Shown here in pieces: positions 14,919 to 23,276 of a stretch of DNA of 64,000 bases. Source of the stretch: Pseudomonas yamanorum (GTDB taxonomy: Bacteria > Pseudomonadota > Gammaproteobacteria > Pseudomonadales > Pseudomonadaceae); NCBI RefSeq assembly GCF_900105735.1, contig NZ_LT629793.1, forward strand, positions 2,914,001 to 2,978,000. Direction: 5' to 3'. A program made the translations under genes and the position numbers. The number at the start of each line of letters is the position of its first letter. The stretch's first letter is position 1. The notes beneath the pieces were generated by a model, which was not told the origin of the DNA, did no database searches, and worked only from the letters and a program-made list of their open reading frames with translations.

Positions 14919-14939
14919 AATATCGCAATATGCGATATT
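14919..14939. promoter_or_regulatory. Candidate higBA operator palindrome
   Basis: Perfect inverted repeat AATATCGCA-ATA-TGCGATATT, 47 bases upstream of the higB start on the minus strand. The minus-strand TTGCGA inside it is followed 17 bases later by TAACCT, a passable -35/-10 pair, so binding would cover the promoter. The AT-rich site stands out from its GC-rich surroundings. Confidence 0.65.
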
Positions 14940-15106
14940 CTTTGGCGGACCAGTGGCGCAATTCCAAGCGCTCTTCAACAGCCTAGATACGCCGCGATAG
15001 AAGTCACCACCAAAAATGTGAACGCGTACGTCACTAGCGTCGAACCTTGATAAACACCCTTCCCGGCTCCAAATAGAACCCATTGGCCACTTTCACGGAG
15101 CCCAGC

Positions 15107-15541
15107 ATGTCCGACTCTCTAGTAATTCCCTGCCCCCACTGCAACGGTCTTAACCGCATCCCCAATGAACGCCTCGGCGATGCGCCTAAATGCGGGCGCT
15201 GCAAGCAACCGGTGCTGCTGAGCAAACCCTTTGAGCTGAAACAGGGCGACTACGCCAGCCAGATCAAGGGCGACCTGCCGTTGCTGGTGGATGTGTGGGC
15301 CGAATGGTGTGGGCCGTGCAAGTCGTTTGCGCCGGTGTTTGAGCAGGCCGCCGGGCAGTTGGCCGGGAAGTGCCGATTGGCCAAGCTCGATAGCGAGGCC
15401 AATCAGCAGTTATCCGCTCAGTTAGGGATTCGCTCGATTCCCAGCCTGATCCTGTTCAAGAGTGGCCGGGAAGTGGCGCGTCAGAGCGGAGCTTTTCCGT
15501 TGCCGCAGTTGATGAGCTGGCTGCGCAGTCAGGGCGTTTGA
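15107..15541 (+). CDS. trxC: Thioredoxin 2 TrxC
   Basis: Cytosolic thiol-disulfide reductant of 144 residues. It has the N-terminal zinc ribbon that separates TrxC from TrxA (Cys9, Cys12, Cys29, Cys32) and a thioredoxin fold with active site WCGPC at residues 67-71 and the cis-proline region RSIPSLILF. The ATG at 15107 is preceded by ACGGAG at 6 bases; an upstream in-frame ATG at 15083 has no ribosome site. The 3' end overlaps by 13 bases the convergent DUF6124 gene. Confidence 0.95.
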   Translation: MSDSLVIPCPHCNGLNRIPNERLGDAPKCGRCKQPVLLSKPFELKQGDYASQIKGDLPLLVDVWAEWCGPCKSFAPVFEQAAGQLAGKCRLAKLDSEANQQLSAQLGIRSIPSLILFKSGREVARQSGAFPLPQLMSWLRSQGV

Positions 15542-15786
15542 GGTAACGGGACACCCCGGTCCATCACTTGCCCCATTAGCAATACGCCCAATTCGCTCAA
15601 TTGATGAATGGCCAACGCGACATCGCGCTGCTTGCCGGTGAGGTCGTCGGAAAGGTCGAGCAAGAGGGTGGTGACTGAGGAGAAGGTTTCGTAGGAGTTG
15701 AGGATCAGGGTTTCGGTGGCTTGGCCTGGGCTGACTGTGAAAAGGTACGACGGAGGATTTGGAGTAGCTTTAAACATGGTCGACAT
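15529..15786 (-). CDS. Short DUF6124-like protein of unknown function
   Basis: An 85-residue protein resembling the Pseudomonas DUF6124 family: the FKATPNPP start, a FTVSPG segment, then a helical part ending VALAIHQLSELGVLLMGQVMD. The members I remember carry about 35 more residues between the TPNPP motif and the VSP strand, so this one looks internally shortened. The ATG at 15777 (FKATPNPP directly after Met) is an alternative start. The role is unknown. It overlaps trxC tail to tail. Confidence 0.65.
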   Translation of the reverse strand: MSTMFKATPNPPSYLFTVSPGQATETLILNSYETFSSVTTLLLDLSDDLTGKQRDVALAIHQLSELGVLLMGQVMDRGVPLPQTP

Positions 15787-16231
15787 TCCTGATTGGAGCC
15801 GCCATCTGATCGCTACTAAACGAATTAGAGTGGCAGCTGTACGCAGGTTAGTAGACCGGGAAATGTCGAAGCCGGCGCGCCCGAAGACGCCCTACGCACA
15901 GCTACCATCAAGCACAGACTCAGCGCCTGAAAGATGAAGCTTATGCACTTAACGACAAACACTCGGGCTACTAAACCCGATCACTGAGAAATCAGCGACC
16001 GAGCAACCTTAGAGACGCCCATCCAGACGCACAAGCCGGCGGATTCTGGCGTAACTGTAGGCAACGGCGCAAGACGACGATTTCCCTGTAGGAACAGAGA
16101 CCAATGTGGGAGCTGGCTTGCCTGCGATAGCATCACCTCGGTGTAACTGACAAACCGAGTTGACTGCATCGCGGGCAAGCCCGGCTCCCACACAAGCAGG
16201 CTCCCACATGGGTGATGTGTTGCCTGCTGGA
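15787..16231. other. Intergenic stretch without a convincing gene
   Basis: These 445 bases hold the upstream region of the DUF6124 gene and, from 16105, a REP element plus an isolated half copy of it. Short open frames are present but have no ribosome sites or family resemblance. The first 300 bases have mixed composition and no structure I can name. Confidence 0.6.
16105..16208. repeat. REP/REPIN palindrome with an extra half end
   Basis: The left arm TGTGGGAGCTGGCTTGCCTG is a variant and the right arm CGGGCAAGCCCGGCTCCCAC is the common GCCCGCG type, so the two arms are not perfectly matched. The palindrome ends at 16192 and an additional CTCCCACA follows at 16201-16208, like the stub of another copy. 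It lies just after the 3' end of the parA-like gene. Confidence 0.88.
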
Positions 16232-17002
16232 TCACGCGTTTTCCAGCAAGTTATGCAGCTCCACAAATTGCTGTGTCAGCTTGTGCCGTGGGTCCAGGTG
16301 GATCAGCGGCATGTTCGCCTGGTGCGATTCACGCATGCGCACCGAGCTGGTCAGGTATACCGGCAGCACCGGCAAGCCTTCGGCAATCAATTCATCCAGC
16401 ATCTGCTGCGGCAGGCTCGCCCGGGCCTGGAACTGGTTGACCACGATCCCTTCCACTTCCAGCCCTTCGTTGTGGTCTTCCTTCAATTCTTCAATCTCTG
16501 CCAGCAGGCCATACAGTGCCTGGCGGGAGAAACTGTCACAATCGAAGGGGATCAGCACACGATCAGCGGCAATCAGCGCTGAAACAGCATAGAAGTTCAG
16601 CGCCGGCGGCGTATCCAGGTAGATCCGGTCGTAGTCCTCGCTCAATTCATCCAGCAGCTTTCGCAGCTTGTTGATCTTGTGCTTGGCTTCGAGCTTGGGC
16701 TGCAAGTCCGCCAGTTCCGCGGTAGCGGTGATGACGTGCAGGTTGTCGAACGGGGTTTCGTAGATATCCACCTGGTTCTTCTTCGAAAACGGCCCGGAAG
16801 ACAGGGTTTGCTTGAAGAAATCGGCGATTCCCATAGGGATATCGTCGCCGGTCAACCCGGTGAGGTACTGGGTTGAATTGGCCTGGGCATCGAGGTCCAC
16901 CAACAGGGTTCGATAGCCTTCGCTGGCGCTGACCGCCGCCAGGTTGCAGGCAATGCTGGACTTGCCAACACCGCCTTTTTGGTTGAACACCACGCGCCGC
17001 AT
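16232..17002 (-). CDS. Orphan ParA-family ATPase
   Basis: Cytosolic deviant-Walker ATPase of 256 residues. [10 protein letters not shown] (about residues 7-16) is the ParA/MinD-type P-loop with signature lysine, [12 protein letters not shown] is the switch region, and [13 protein letters not shown] carries Walker B. The ATG at 17002 follows a strong GGAGG on the minus strand; an in-frame ATG 45 bases further up lacks one. There is no parB and no parS-like repeat nearby, so it is not the chromosome-partition locus. Such orphan ParAs place protein cargo (chemoreceptor arrays, pili, enzymes); which cargo here is unknown. Confidence 0.9.
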   Translation of the reverse strand: MRRVVFNQKGGVGKSSIACNLAAVSASEGYRTLLVDLDAQANSTQYLTGLTGDDIPMGIADFFKQTLSSGPFSKKNQVDIYETPFDNLHVITATAELADLQPKLEAKHKINKLRKLLDELSEDYDRIYLDTPPALNFYAVSALIAADRVLIPFDCDSFSRQALYGLLAEIEELKEDHNEGLEVEGIVVNQFQARASLPQQMLDELIAEGLPVLPVYLTSSVRMRESHQANMPLIHLDPRHKLTQQFVELHNLLENA

Positions 17003-17307
17003 GGAAAAACCTCCGTGTATCAATGAATGACCGAGTGTAGAGGGCAAAAGCGCCGGTTTGCTACCTCGTTCGCTTCTGTACTACAGCATCAGAGGCTCTA
17101 TCTCGCACAACAATTTCCCACCAACCTGACAAAGTAGGAAATACCTGACACCCGGTGCCCCACTCCCACGAAGGACAATCAGTAATTCATTTCAACGATT
17201 TTGTAATCAGTCGTGAACAATTCTTTACCAAAGTTTGCTAGAACCCCGCAGCACCGGGATAATGCGCGCCATTCGGCGATTGCACCCTGTCCCGGTATTC
17301 GGGGCCA
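17003..17307. other. Divergent promoter region between parA-like gene and polyene cluster
   Basis: About 300 bases with no gene, AT-rich between 17160 and 17240. It must contain the promoters of the minus-strand parA-like gene and of the plus-strand 17-gene cluster. The one clear element is the -35/-10 pair at 17235-17263. Confidence 0.7.
17235..17263 (+). promoter_or_regulatory. Sigma-70-type promoter of the aryl-polyene-like cluster
   Basis: TTGCTA (17235-17240) and GATAAT (17258-17263) are 17 bases apart, matching the consensus at 4/6 and 5/6. Transcription would start near 17270, about 40 bases before the first ATG of the cluster. Confidence 0.55.
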
Positions 17308-18072
17308 ATGGCCGCACAAGGAAGCCCGCAGGGGCGGGATAACTTCTCAGTGATCAATTTCAACATCGCCCAATGGCGTGCCTGGGCTCCCGGGCTCGAA
17401 AGCGCGGACGACTGGCGTGCATGGTGCCAGCAGCCAACAGTGCCCGCCCGCAGCGACGTGGCTCCCGACGTATCGTTCCTGCCGGCCATGCAGCGCCGAC
17501 GCCTGAGCCGCCTGGCGCGCATGGCCTTCAGCGTGGGCTGGCCACTGGCCGAAGGTCTGCAACAACTTCCGCTGGTGTTTGTCTCCCGTCACGGCGAAAC
17601 CCCGCGCACCCTCGATATTCTCAGCGACCTGGCCAACGACGAGCCGCTGTCTCCGACCCAGTTCAGCCTGTCGGTGCATAACGCGGTGATTGGCCTGTGG
17701 TCGATCCTGCGCAATGAAACCAGTGAAATGACTGCCCTCGCCGCCGCCGGCGACGGCCTGGAACACGGCATGCTCGAAGCCGCCGCCCTTTTGAATGAAG
17801 GCGCACCGGCTGTATTGCTGATCATTACCGAAGAACAACCGCCCGAAGCCTATGCTCGCTGGATCGACGACGTGCCCTTCCCCTACGCCCTCGGCCTGCT
17901 GCTGACACCGGGCGACGAGTGGCAACTGGAACTGAATACAGCCGCTGTCCAACCCACCACCAAAGCCCAGTGGCCCCATGCCCTGAACCTGCTGCGCACC
18001 CTGCTGAACGAAGAGGGCGCCTGCCAACATGCCTGGAAGAACCGAGTATGGAACTGGCAACGCAAGCCCTGA
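17308..18072 (+). CDS. Beta-ketoacyl synthase chain length factor (ApeC-like)
   Basis: Ketosynthase-like protein of up to 254 residues, similar to the N-terminal half of a ketosynthase without the catalytic Cys. In aryl polyene systems such a protein pairs with the ApeO ketosynthase as chain length factor. The segments NFNIAQWRAWAPGL, LVFVSRHGET and LSPTQFSLSVHNAVIGLW are the usual family landmarks. The start is uncertain: ATG 17308 or GTG 17350; the latter gives a beginning (INFNIAQWRAWAPG) closer to relatives, but neither has a strong ribosome site. First gene of the cluster; it overlaps the next gene by 25 bases. Confidence 0.85.
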   Translation: MAAQGSPQGRDNFSVINFNIAQWRAWAPGLESADDWRAWCQQPTVPARSDVAPDVSFLPAMQRRRLSRLARMAFSVGWPLAEGLQQLPLVFVSRHGETPRTLDILSDLANDEPLSPTQFSLSVHNAVIGLWSILRNETSEMTALAAAGDGLEHGMLEAAALLNEGAPAVLLIITEEQPPEAYARWIDDVPFPYALGLLLTPGDEWQLELNTAAVQPTTKAQWPHALNLLRTLLNEEGACQHAWKNRVWNWQRKP

Positions 18073-18860
18073 CCGAAAAGCCTCGGAAGGCCTACTACTG
18101 GCGCCTGTTCGCCACTGCCGCTGCCTTCGCCCTGTTTGGCCTCGGCGGCCTGTGCCTGCGCGTGCTGGTATTTCCGCTGCTCAGTTGCCTGCCGGGTAAC
18201 GCCAAACAGCATCAACGACGTGCGCGCCACACCATCAGCTGCCTGTTCTGGCTGTTTATTCGCATGATGTATCGCCTGGGCATCCTGACCTACAGCGTCG
18301 AAGGCGCAGAAAAGCTCGGCCGCCCGGGCCAGATGATCATCGCTAACCACCCATCTCTGGTGGACGTGGTGTTCCTGATCGCCCAGATGCGCCAGACCAA
18401 CTGCGTGGTCAAGCAGAGCCTGTGGCAGAACCCGTTTACTCGCGGGCCGGTGCGCGACGCAGGCTACATCAGCAACGATGGCAGCGCCGACATGCTCGAT
18501 GCCGCTGCCGATGCCCTGCGAGACGGCCAGACCCTGATCATTTTCCCGGAAGGCACCCGCACCTCACCGGGCCAGGCACCGACCTTTCATCGCGGCGCCG
18601 CCGCCATTGCCCTGCGCGGTGCGAGCATCATTACGCCGGTGGTGATCAAGGTCAGCCCCACCACCCTGACCAAGGCCGAACCCTGGTATCGCATCCCGAA
18701 TCGTCGCTTTCACTTCAGTTTGCGCGTGGGTGCCGATATAGAACCACAGGCGTTTGCCGCACAAGGGCCCGCGCCCCAGGCTTCACGCAAGCTCAACGAT
18801 TACCTGCACCAGTATTTTATTAAGGAGCTCGCCGAAGATGAGCAACCCACACAGCCTTGA
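18048..18860 (+). CDS. Lysophospholipid acyltransferase, PlsC family, in polyene cluster
   Basis: Membrane acyltransferase of 270 residues. One or two hydrophobic helices (about 20-75) precede the catalytic NHPSLVD (HX4D, about residue 102) and the FPEGTR motif (about 168). PlsC-type enzymes move acyl groups from ACP or CoA to a lipid hydroxyl. In aryl polyene clusters such an enzyme is thought to place the polyene acyl chain or a partner fatty acid on the lipid carrier. ATG 18048 lies inside the chain length factor gene. The 3' end overlaps the ACP gene by 23 bases. Confidence 0.9.
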   Translation: MELATQALTEKPRKAYYWRLFATAAAFALFGLGGLCLRVLVFPLLSCLPGNAKQHQRRARHTISCLFWLFIRMMYRLGILTYSVEGAEKLGRPGQMIIANHPSLVDVVFLIAQMRQTNCVVKQSLWQNPFTRGPVRDAGYISNDGSADMLDAAADALRDGQTLIIFPEGTRTSPGQAPTFHRGAAAIALRGASIITPVVIKVSPTTLTKAEPWYRIPNRRFHFSLRVGADIEPQAFAAQGPAPQASRKLNDYLHQYFIKELAEDEQPTQP

Positions 18861-19107
18861 GCACGACATAAAAACGCTGATCATCGAGGCCCTGGGCCTG
18901 GAAGACATCAGCGAGAGCGACATCGGCAACGAGCAAACCCTGTTCGGCGAAGGCCTTGGCCTGGATTCAGTCGACGCCCTGGAATTGGGCCTGGCGATCC
19001 AGAAAAAGTACGGCATCAAGATCGATGCCGACGCCAAGGACACCCGTAATCACTTCACCAACGTGGCCAGCCTCGCGGCGTTCGTCACGGCCCGACAGGC
19101 AGCTTGA
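18838..19107 (+). CDS. Acyl carrier protein 1 of polyene cluster
   Basis: An 89-residue ACP; the phosphopantetheine site is Ser44 in GLGLDSVDALELGL, followed by the acidic helix typical of ACPs. Its own ribosome site TAAGGAG (18821-18827) lies within the preceding gene. Together with the next gene it makes the ACP pair seen in aryl polyene and xanthomonadin clusters, where one carries the starter or growing chain. Confidence 0.93.
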   Translation: MSNPHSLEHDIKTLIIEALGLEDISESDIGNEQTLFGEGLGLDSVDALELGLAIQKKYGIKIDADAKDTRNHFTNVASLAAFVTARQAA

Positions 19108-19116
19108 GACCGTACC

Positions 19117-19371
19117 ATGCAAACTCGTGACGATATTTTCAACACCTTGCGCGACGCCTTGGTGGAACTGTTTGAACTGGAACCTGAACGCGTCACGCTC
19201 GACGCCAACCTGTACCAGGACCTGGAAATCGACAGCATTGATGCGGTGGACTTGATCGATCACATCAAGCGCCAGACCGGCAAGAAAATCGCTGCCGAAG
19301 AGTTCAAGGCCGTGCGCACCGTGAACGACGTGGTCGAGGCGGTCTACCGTCTGGTTCAACCGGCCGCATGA
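19117..19371 (+). CDS. Acyl carrier protein 2 of polyene cluster
   Basis: An 84-residue ACP with the attachment site Ser40 in LEIDSIDAVDLIDHI. It differs clearly from ACP 1 (LEIDSI versus LGLDSV), so the two are probably recognised by different partners. Its end overlaps the following gene by 4 bases (ATGA). Confidence 0.93.
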   Translation: MQTRDDIFNTLRDALVELFELEPERVTLDANLYQDLEIDSIDAVDLIDHIKRQTGKKIAAEEFKAVRTVNDVVEAVYRLVQPAA

Positions 19372-19913
19372 GCCGGCTGATCGGCCTTGGCCTGTTGCTG
19401 GCGGGGCTGCTGTACCCTTTTGCGGTGTATTACGGCACGGAGCATTTTGCCCCCTGGCAATTTGGCCTGCTGCTGGGCAGCCTGTGGCTGTTGCGCGCCC
19501 TGACCGGCGCCAGGCGCCCGGGCAGCCGCTGGATGGCGGCGGCGATCATCGTCTTTTGCCTGTTGCTCGCCTGGTTCGACAACCCGCAGATGCTGCGCTG
19601 GTACCCGAGCCTGGTCAGCGCGTTCATGCTGGCGCTGTTCGGCCTGAGCCTGAAATACGGGCCGCCGGTGGTCGAGCGCCTGGCCCGCATGACCGAGCCG
19701 CAACTGCCCGAAAAAGCGATTGTGTATACCCGCCAGGTCACCGTGGTGTGGAGTGTGTTTTTTCTGTGTAACGGCCTGCTCGCCGCCGCCCTCACCCTGT
19801 GGGCGCCGTTGAGCTGGTGGACGTTGTACAACGGCATGATCGCCTACGGGCTGATGGGGCTGTTGTTTGCCGTGGAATGGCTGGTACGACAAAGGGTTCG
19901 AGGCCGCGTATGA
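19368..19913 (+). CDS. Integral membrane protein, COG4648 type
   Basis: A 181-residue inner-membrane protein with five to six hydrophobic helices (for example LIGLGLLLAGLLYPFAVYYG at the N-terminus). Homologues occur in aryl polyene clusters, where they are often mislabelled as a gyrase subunit. The function is unknown; a scaffold or lipid-handling role in the membrane is only a guess. ATGA overlaps on both sides. Confidence 0.8.
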   Translation: MSRLIGLGLLLAGLLYPFAVYYGTEHFAPWQFGLLLGSLWLLRALTGARRPGSRWMAAAIIVFCLLLAWFDNPQMLRWYPSLVSAFMLALFGLSLKYGPPVVERLARMTEPQLPEKAIVYTRQVTVVWSVFFLCNGLLAAALTLWAPLSWWTLYNGMIAYGLMGLLFAVEWLVRQRVRGRV

Positions 19914-21580
19914 ATTGGTTGAATCTTGAGCACTTGCTGCTTGAGCCTGTAGAGCAGCGTTGGGTGACCACCGAACCTGCCCTGGATCACCCACAGCTGT
20001 GGGAGAAGTCCCTGAGCCTGGCCGCCGGGTTGCAAGCCCGGGGCATCCAGCGCCTGGCGGTGCACCTTGAGGATGCCGGCGTGCTGGCGATCGCCCTGCT
20101 GGGTGCGTGGCGTGCAGGCGTCAGCGTGTTGTTACCCGCTGACCTGCAACCACAAACGCGCCAACGCTGGGACGATGCCGTCGACGCCTGGCTGACCGAA
20201 GCCGGCGACCTGGATGCGCTGTATCAAGCGCCATTAAGCGCCGCGGCCCTGGACTTGGACACCAACTGCCTGAGCCTGTGCACCTCCGGCTCCAGCGGCG
20301 AGCCCAAGCGCATCGACAAAACCCTGCGGCAGATGGCCAACGAGGTCCAGGCGCTGGAAACCCTGTGGGGCGCCGACCTGGGCGAGGCGTGCATCATCGG
20401 CAGCGTCGCCACCCAGCATATTTATGGCTTGTTGTTCCGGGTGCTGTGGCCGTTGTGTGCCGGGCGCACCTTTGTGCGCCAGCAGTTGGCATTCCCCGAA
20501 GACTTGCAGCGCGCCAGCCGTGAGCATTCGCAGTTCGCCTGGGTCGCCAGCCCGGCGTTGCTCAAGCGCATGGGCGACAACCTCGACTGGCCAGCGCTCA
20601 CGCCGGTCAAACGGGTGTTCTCCTCCGGCGGCGCCCTGCCCCTTGAAGCCGCCAGCAGCCTGCATCAGCGCCTGCAACAGCGGCCGACGGAAATCCTTGG
20701 CAGCTCGGAAACTGGTGGCATCGCCTGGCGCCAGGGCGAACAACCGTGGCAGCCGTTTGCCGACGTGCACCTGAGCCAGGACGCCGACGGAGCGCTGCGC
20801 ATCGCCTCGCCGTACTTGCCCGCCGGCCATGTCGAACAGACCGCCGACGCCGCCAACATCCACGCTGACGGCCGCTTCGAATTGCTGGGCCGGCTGGACC
20901 GCATCGTCAAACTGGAAGAAAAACGCATCTCCCTGCCGATGCTCGAACAAGCGCTGATGAACCATGCCTGGGTTGCCGAAACGCGCCTCGGCGTGGTGCA
21001 GGAAAACCGCGCCTCCCTCGGCGCCCTCGTGGTGCTCAGTGCTGAAGGTTTGCACGCCCTTCGTAACCAGGGCCGGCGCACCGTCACCCAAACCCTGCGC
21101 CAGCACTTGAGCCAACACTGCGAAGCCCTGGCCCTGCCCCGCCGCTGGCGCCTGCTGCGCCAATTGCCGCTGAACACCCAAGGCAAACTGCCCCAGGCCG
21201 ACGTCGAAGCCCTGTTGCTGGCGCCCCGGCCGAAAGCGCCGGAAGTGTTGGGACAAGTCGAAACCAACGGAGAATGGACCCTGCAACTGGCGATCCCGCC
21301 GGACCTCGCCTACTTCAACGGCCACTTCCCGCAAACCCCGGTGCTGCCGGGTGTGGTGCAAGTGGATTGGGCGCTGAACCTGGGCCAGCAACTGCTCAAC
21401 CTGCCGGGGCAGTTCGCCGGGATGGAAGTGCTGAAGTTCCAGCAACTGGTGCGCCCGGATGACCGGATCGAACTGCACCTGCGGTTCGACCAGGAGCGCG
21501 GCAAGCTGTACTTCGCCTACCGCAATGAGGCGGCGGCCTGCTCCAGTGGGCGCATTCTTTTGGAGCTGGCGAGTGAATAA
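19910..21580 (+). CDS. Acyl ligase fused to a FabZ/ApeI-like dehydratase domain
   Basis: A 556-residue two-domain protein. Residues 1 to about 440 form an AMP-forming ligase: P-loop [11 protein letters not shown] (about 121-131), [13 protein letters not shown] (about 262) and the hinge [15 protein letters not shown] (about 325-338). From about 447 a hotdog domain follows with [20 protein letters not shown] (GHFP near 471), which holds the catalytic His and, at the FabZ Glu position, Asp as in FabA. The ligase should activate an aromatic acid onto an ACP; the hotdog domain should dehydrate 3-hydroxyacyl-ACP. In the aryl polyene clusters I recall these are separate proteins (ApeH, ApeI). Start ATGA overlaps the previous stop. 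Confidence 0.88.
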   Translation: MNWLNLEHLLLEPVEQRWVTTEPALDHPQLWEKSLSLAAGLQARGIQRLAVHLEDAGVLAIALLGAWRAGVSVLLPADLQPQTRQRWDDAVDAWLTEAGDLDALYQAPLSAAALDLDTNCLSLCTSGSSGEPKRIDKTLRQMANEVQALETLWGADLGEACIIGSVATQHIYGLLFRVLWPLCAGRTFVRQQLAFPEDLQRASREHSQFAWVASPALLKRMGDNLDWPALTPVKRVFSSGGALPLEAASSLHQRLQQRPTEILGSSETGGIAWRQGEQPWQPFADVHLSQDADGALRIASPYLPAGHVEQTADAANIHADGRFELLGRLDRIVKLEEKRISLPMLEQALMNHAWVAETRLGVVQENRASLGALVVLSAEGLHALRNQGRRTVTQTLRQHLSQHCEALALPRRWRLLRQLPLNTQGKLPQADVEALLLAPRPKAPEVLGQVETNGEWTLQLAIPPDLAYFNGHFPQTPVLPGVVQVDWALNLGQQLLNLPGQFAGMEVLKFQQLVRPDDRIELHLRFDQERGKLYFAYRNEAAACSSGRILLELASE

Positions 21581-21609
21581 GCTTCTGTTGTGGCGAGGGG
21601 GTGCCTGTT

Positions 21610-22344
21610 ATGCATAACCCTTGCGCCCTGATCCCGGTCTACAACCACGAAGCCGCCGTGCCCGCCGTGGTTCACACCGTGCTGGCCAGCGGCCTGCCGT
21701 GCCTGCTGGTGGACGACGGCAGCAGCGCCGCCTGCGCCGCCGTGCTGGCACAACTGGCGACCCTCGACAACGTATCCCTGCTGACCCTGCCCACCAACCA
21801 GGGCAAAGGCGCGGCCGTCATGGCCGGCTTTCGCGAAGCCGCGCGCCTGGGCTTCACCCATGCCCTGCAAGTGGACGCCGACGGCCAGCACGACCTGCGG
21901 GAAGTCAGCACCTTCCTCGATGCCTCCCGCGCCCACCCGAATGCAGTGATCTGTGGCTATCCGGAATACGACGACAGCGTGCCCAAGGGTCGCCTTTACG
22001 CGCGCTACCTGACCCACGTGTGGGTGTGGATCAATACCTTGTCGCTGCAAATTCGCGACTCCATGTGCGGCTTTCGCGTGTACCCGCTGCCACCGACCCT
22101 GGCCTTGATGGACTCGGCCAACATCGGCAAACGCATGGATTTCGACTCCGACATCCTGGTGCGCCTGGCCTGGCGCAACCAGCCGATGCGCTGGCTGCCG
22201 ACCAAGGTGCACTACCCCGCCGACGGCCTGTCGCACTTTCGCCTGTTCCACGACAACGCGCTGATTTCCTCGATGCACACCCGGCTGTTCTTCGGCATGT
22301 TGGTGCGCGCGCCGATGATCCTCTGGCGCCGGTGGCAGGCATGA
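21610..22344 (+). CDS. Family 2 glycosyltransferase
   Basis: A 244-residue GT-A transferase with LIPVYNHE, LVDDGSS and the metal-binding VDADGQHD (about residues 95-102). The C-terminus is basic (LWRRWQ) without a clear membrane helix. ATG 21610 is chosen because GAGGGG (21595-21600) sits 9 bases upstream; the GTG at 21601 is too close to it. In aryl polyene clusters a glycosyltransferase-type enzyme helps build the lipid or sugar anchor. Its stop overlaps the acyltransferase start (ATGA). Confidence 0.88.
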   Translation: MHNPCALIPVYNHEAAVPAVVHTVLASGLPCLLVDDGSSAACAAVLAQLATLDNVSLLTLPTNQGKGAAVMAGFREAARLGFTHALQVDADGQHDLREVSTFLDASRAHPNAVICGYPEYDDSVPKGRLYARYLTHVWVWINTLSLQIRDSMCGFRVYPLPPTLALMDSANIGKRMDFDSDILVRLAWRNQPMRWLPTKVHYPADGLSHFRLFHDNALISSMHTRLFFGMLVRAPMILWRRWQA

Positions 22345-23276
22345 CCCAGGACACCAAGCACTGGGCCGACCGCGAGGAACGCGGCAGCTTCTGGCTGATG
22401 AAATTCACCGCCTTCGCCGCCAAGGTCCTCGGGCGCCGGCTGCTGAGCCCGCTGCTCTACGGCATCGTTTTCTACTTCTTTCTGTTCGGCCGCACGGCCC
22501 GCCAAAGCGCCTGGCAGTACCAGCAGCGCCTGGCCGACTGGAGCCAGCGCGACGACCTGCGCCCCACCCACAGAAAAGTCTTCGGGCAGTTCATGGCGTT
22601 CGCCGAGGCCCTGCTGGACAAGCTCGACGTATGGAACGGCAAGTTGCGCCTGGAGCAGATCGAAATCATCGACCCGGCCCAACTGCGTGGCCAGTTGCGC
22701 AGCGAGCGCGGGCAGATGCTGGTGGGCGCACACCTGGGCAACCTTGAAGTGTGCCGCGCCCTCGCCGAGCTGGGCGAAAAGGTCACGATGAACGTGCTGG
22801 TGCACACCAAGCACGCCGAACGCTTCAACCGCATATTGGGCGAAGCCGGGGCGACCAATTTGCGCCTGATTCAGGTCAGCGAACTCGACCCGGCGGTGAT
22901 GATGATGCTCAGCCAGCGCCTCGACGACGGCGAGTGGCTGGCAATTGCCGGCGACCGCGTACCGCTGCATGGCGGGCGTACGGTGCGCGTGGATTTCCTC
23001 GGCCATAACGCCGCCTTCCCCCAAGGCCCATGGCTGCTGGCCGGCCTGCTGAAATGCCCGGTCAACCTGCTGATGTGCTTGAAGCATCAAGGCCGTTATC
23101 GCCTGATCATCGAGCCGTTCGCCCGGTTGATCGAATGGAAACGCAGCGATCGCCAGCAGGTAATCGCCCAATGGACCGCCCGCTACGCCGAGCGTCTGGG
23201 CCAGTTCTGCCTGGAAGCGCCCCAACAATGGTTCAACTTTTACCCTTTCTGGAAGACCGATGACGACGCATCTTGA
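22341..23276 (+). CDS. LpxL/HtrB-like lysophospholipid acyltransferase
   Basis: An acyltransferase of 311 residues with an N-terminal membrane helix (LLSPLLYGIVFYFFLFG) and the catalytic HLGNLE (HX4E) motif near residue 135. LpxL relatives add acyl chains to lipid A precursors on the inner membrane; in this setting it likely acylates the polyene carrier lipid. The open frame extends far upstream through the glycosyltransferase gene but ATG 22341 is the only sensible start. Overlaps the next gene by 17 bases. Confidence 0.9.
   Translation: MTQDTKHWADREERGSFWLMKFTAFAAKVLGRRLLSPLLYGIVFYFFLFGRTARQSAWQYQQRLADWSQRDDLRPTHRKVFGQFMAFAEALLDKLDVWNGKLRLEQIEIIDPAQLRGQLRSERGQMLVGAHLGNLEVCRALAELGEKVTMNVLVHTKHAERFNRILGEAGATNLRLIQVSELDPAVMMMLSQRLDDGEWLAIAGDRVPLHGGRTVRVDFLGHNAAFPQGPWLLAGLLKCPVNLLMCLKHQGRYRLIIEPFARLIEWKRSDRQQVIAQWTARYAERLGQFCLEAPQQWFNFYPFWKTDDDAS

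Noticed and set aside
16105..16208. Spaced repeats that could suggest a CRISPR array
   Set aside because: The units are inverted, not direct, and match REP elements elsewhere in the window; there are no regular spacers and no cas genes.
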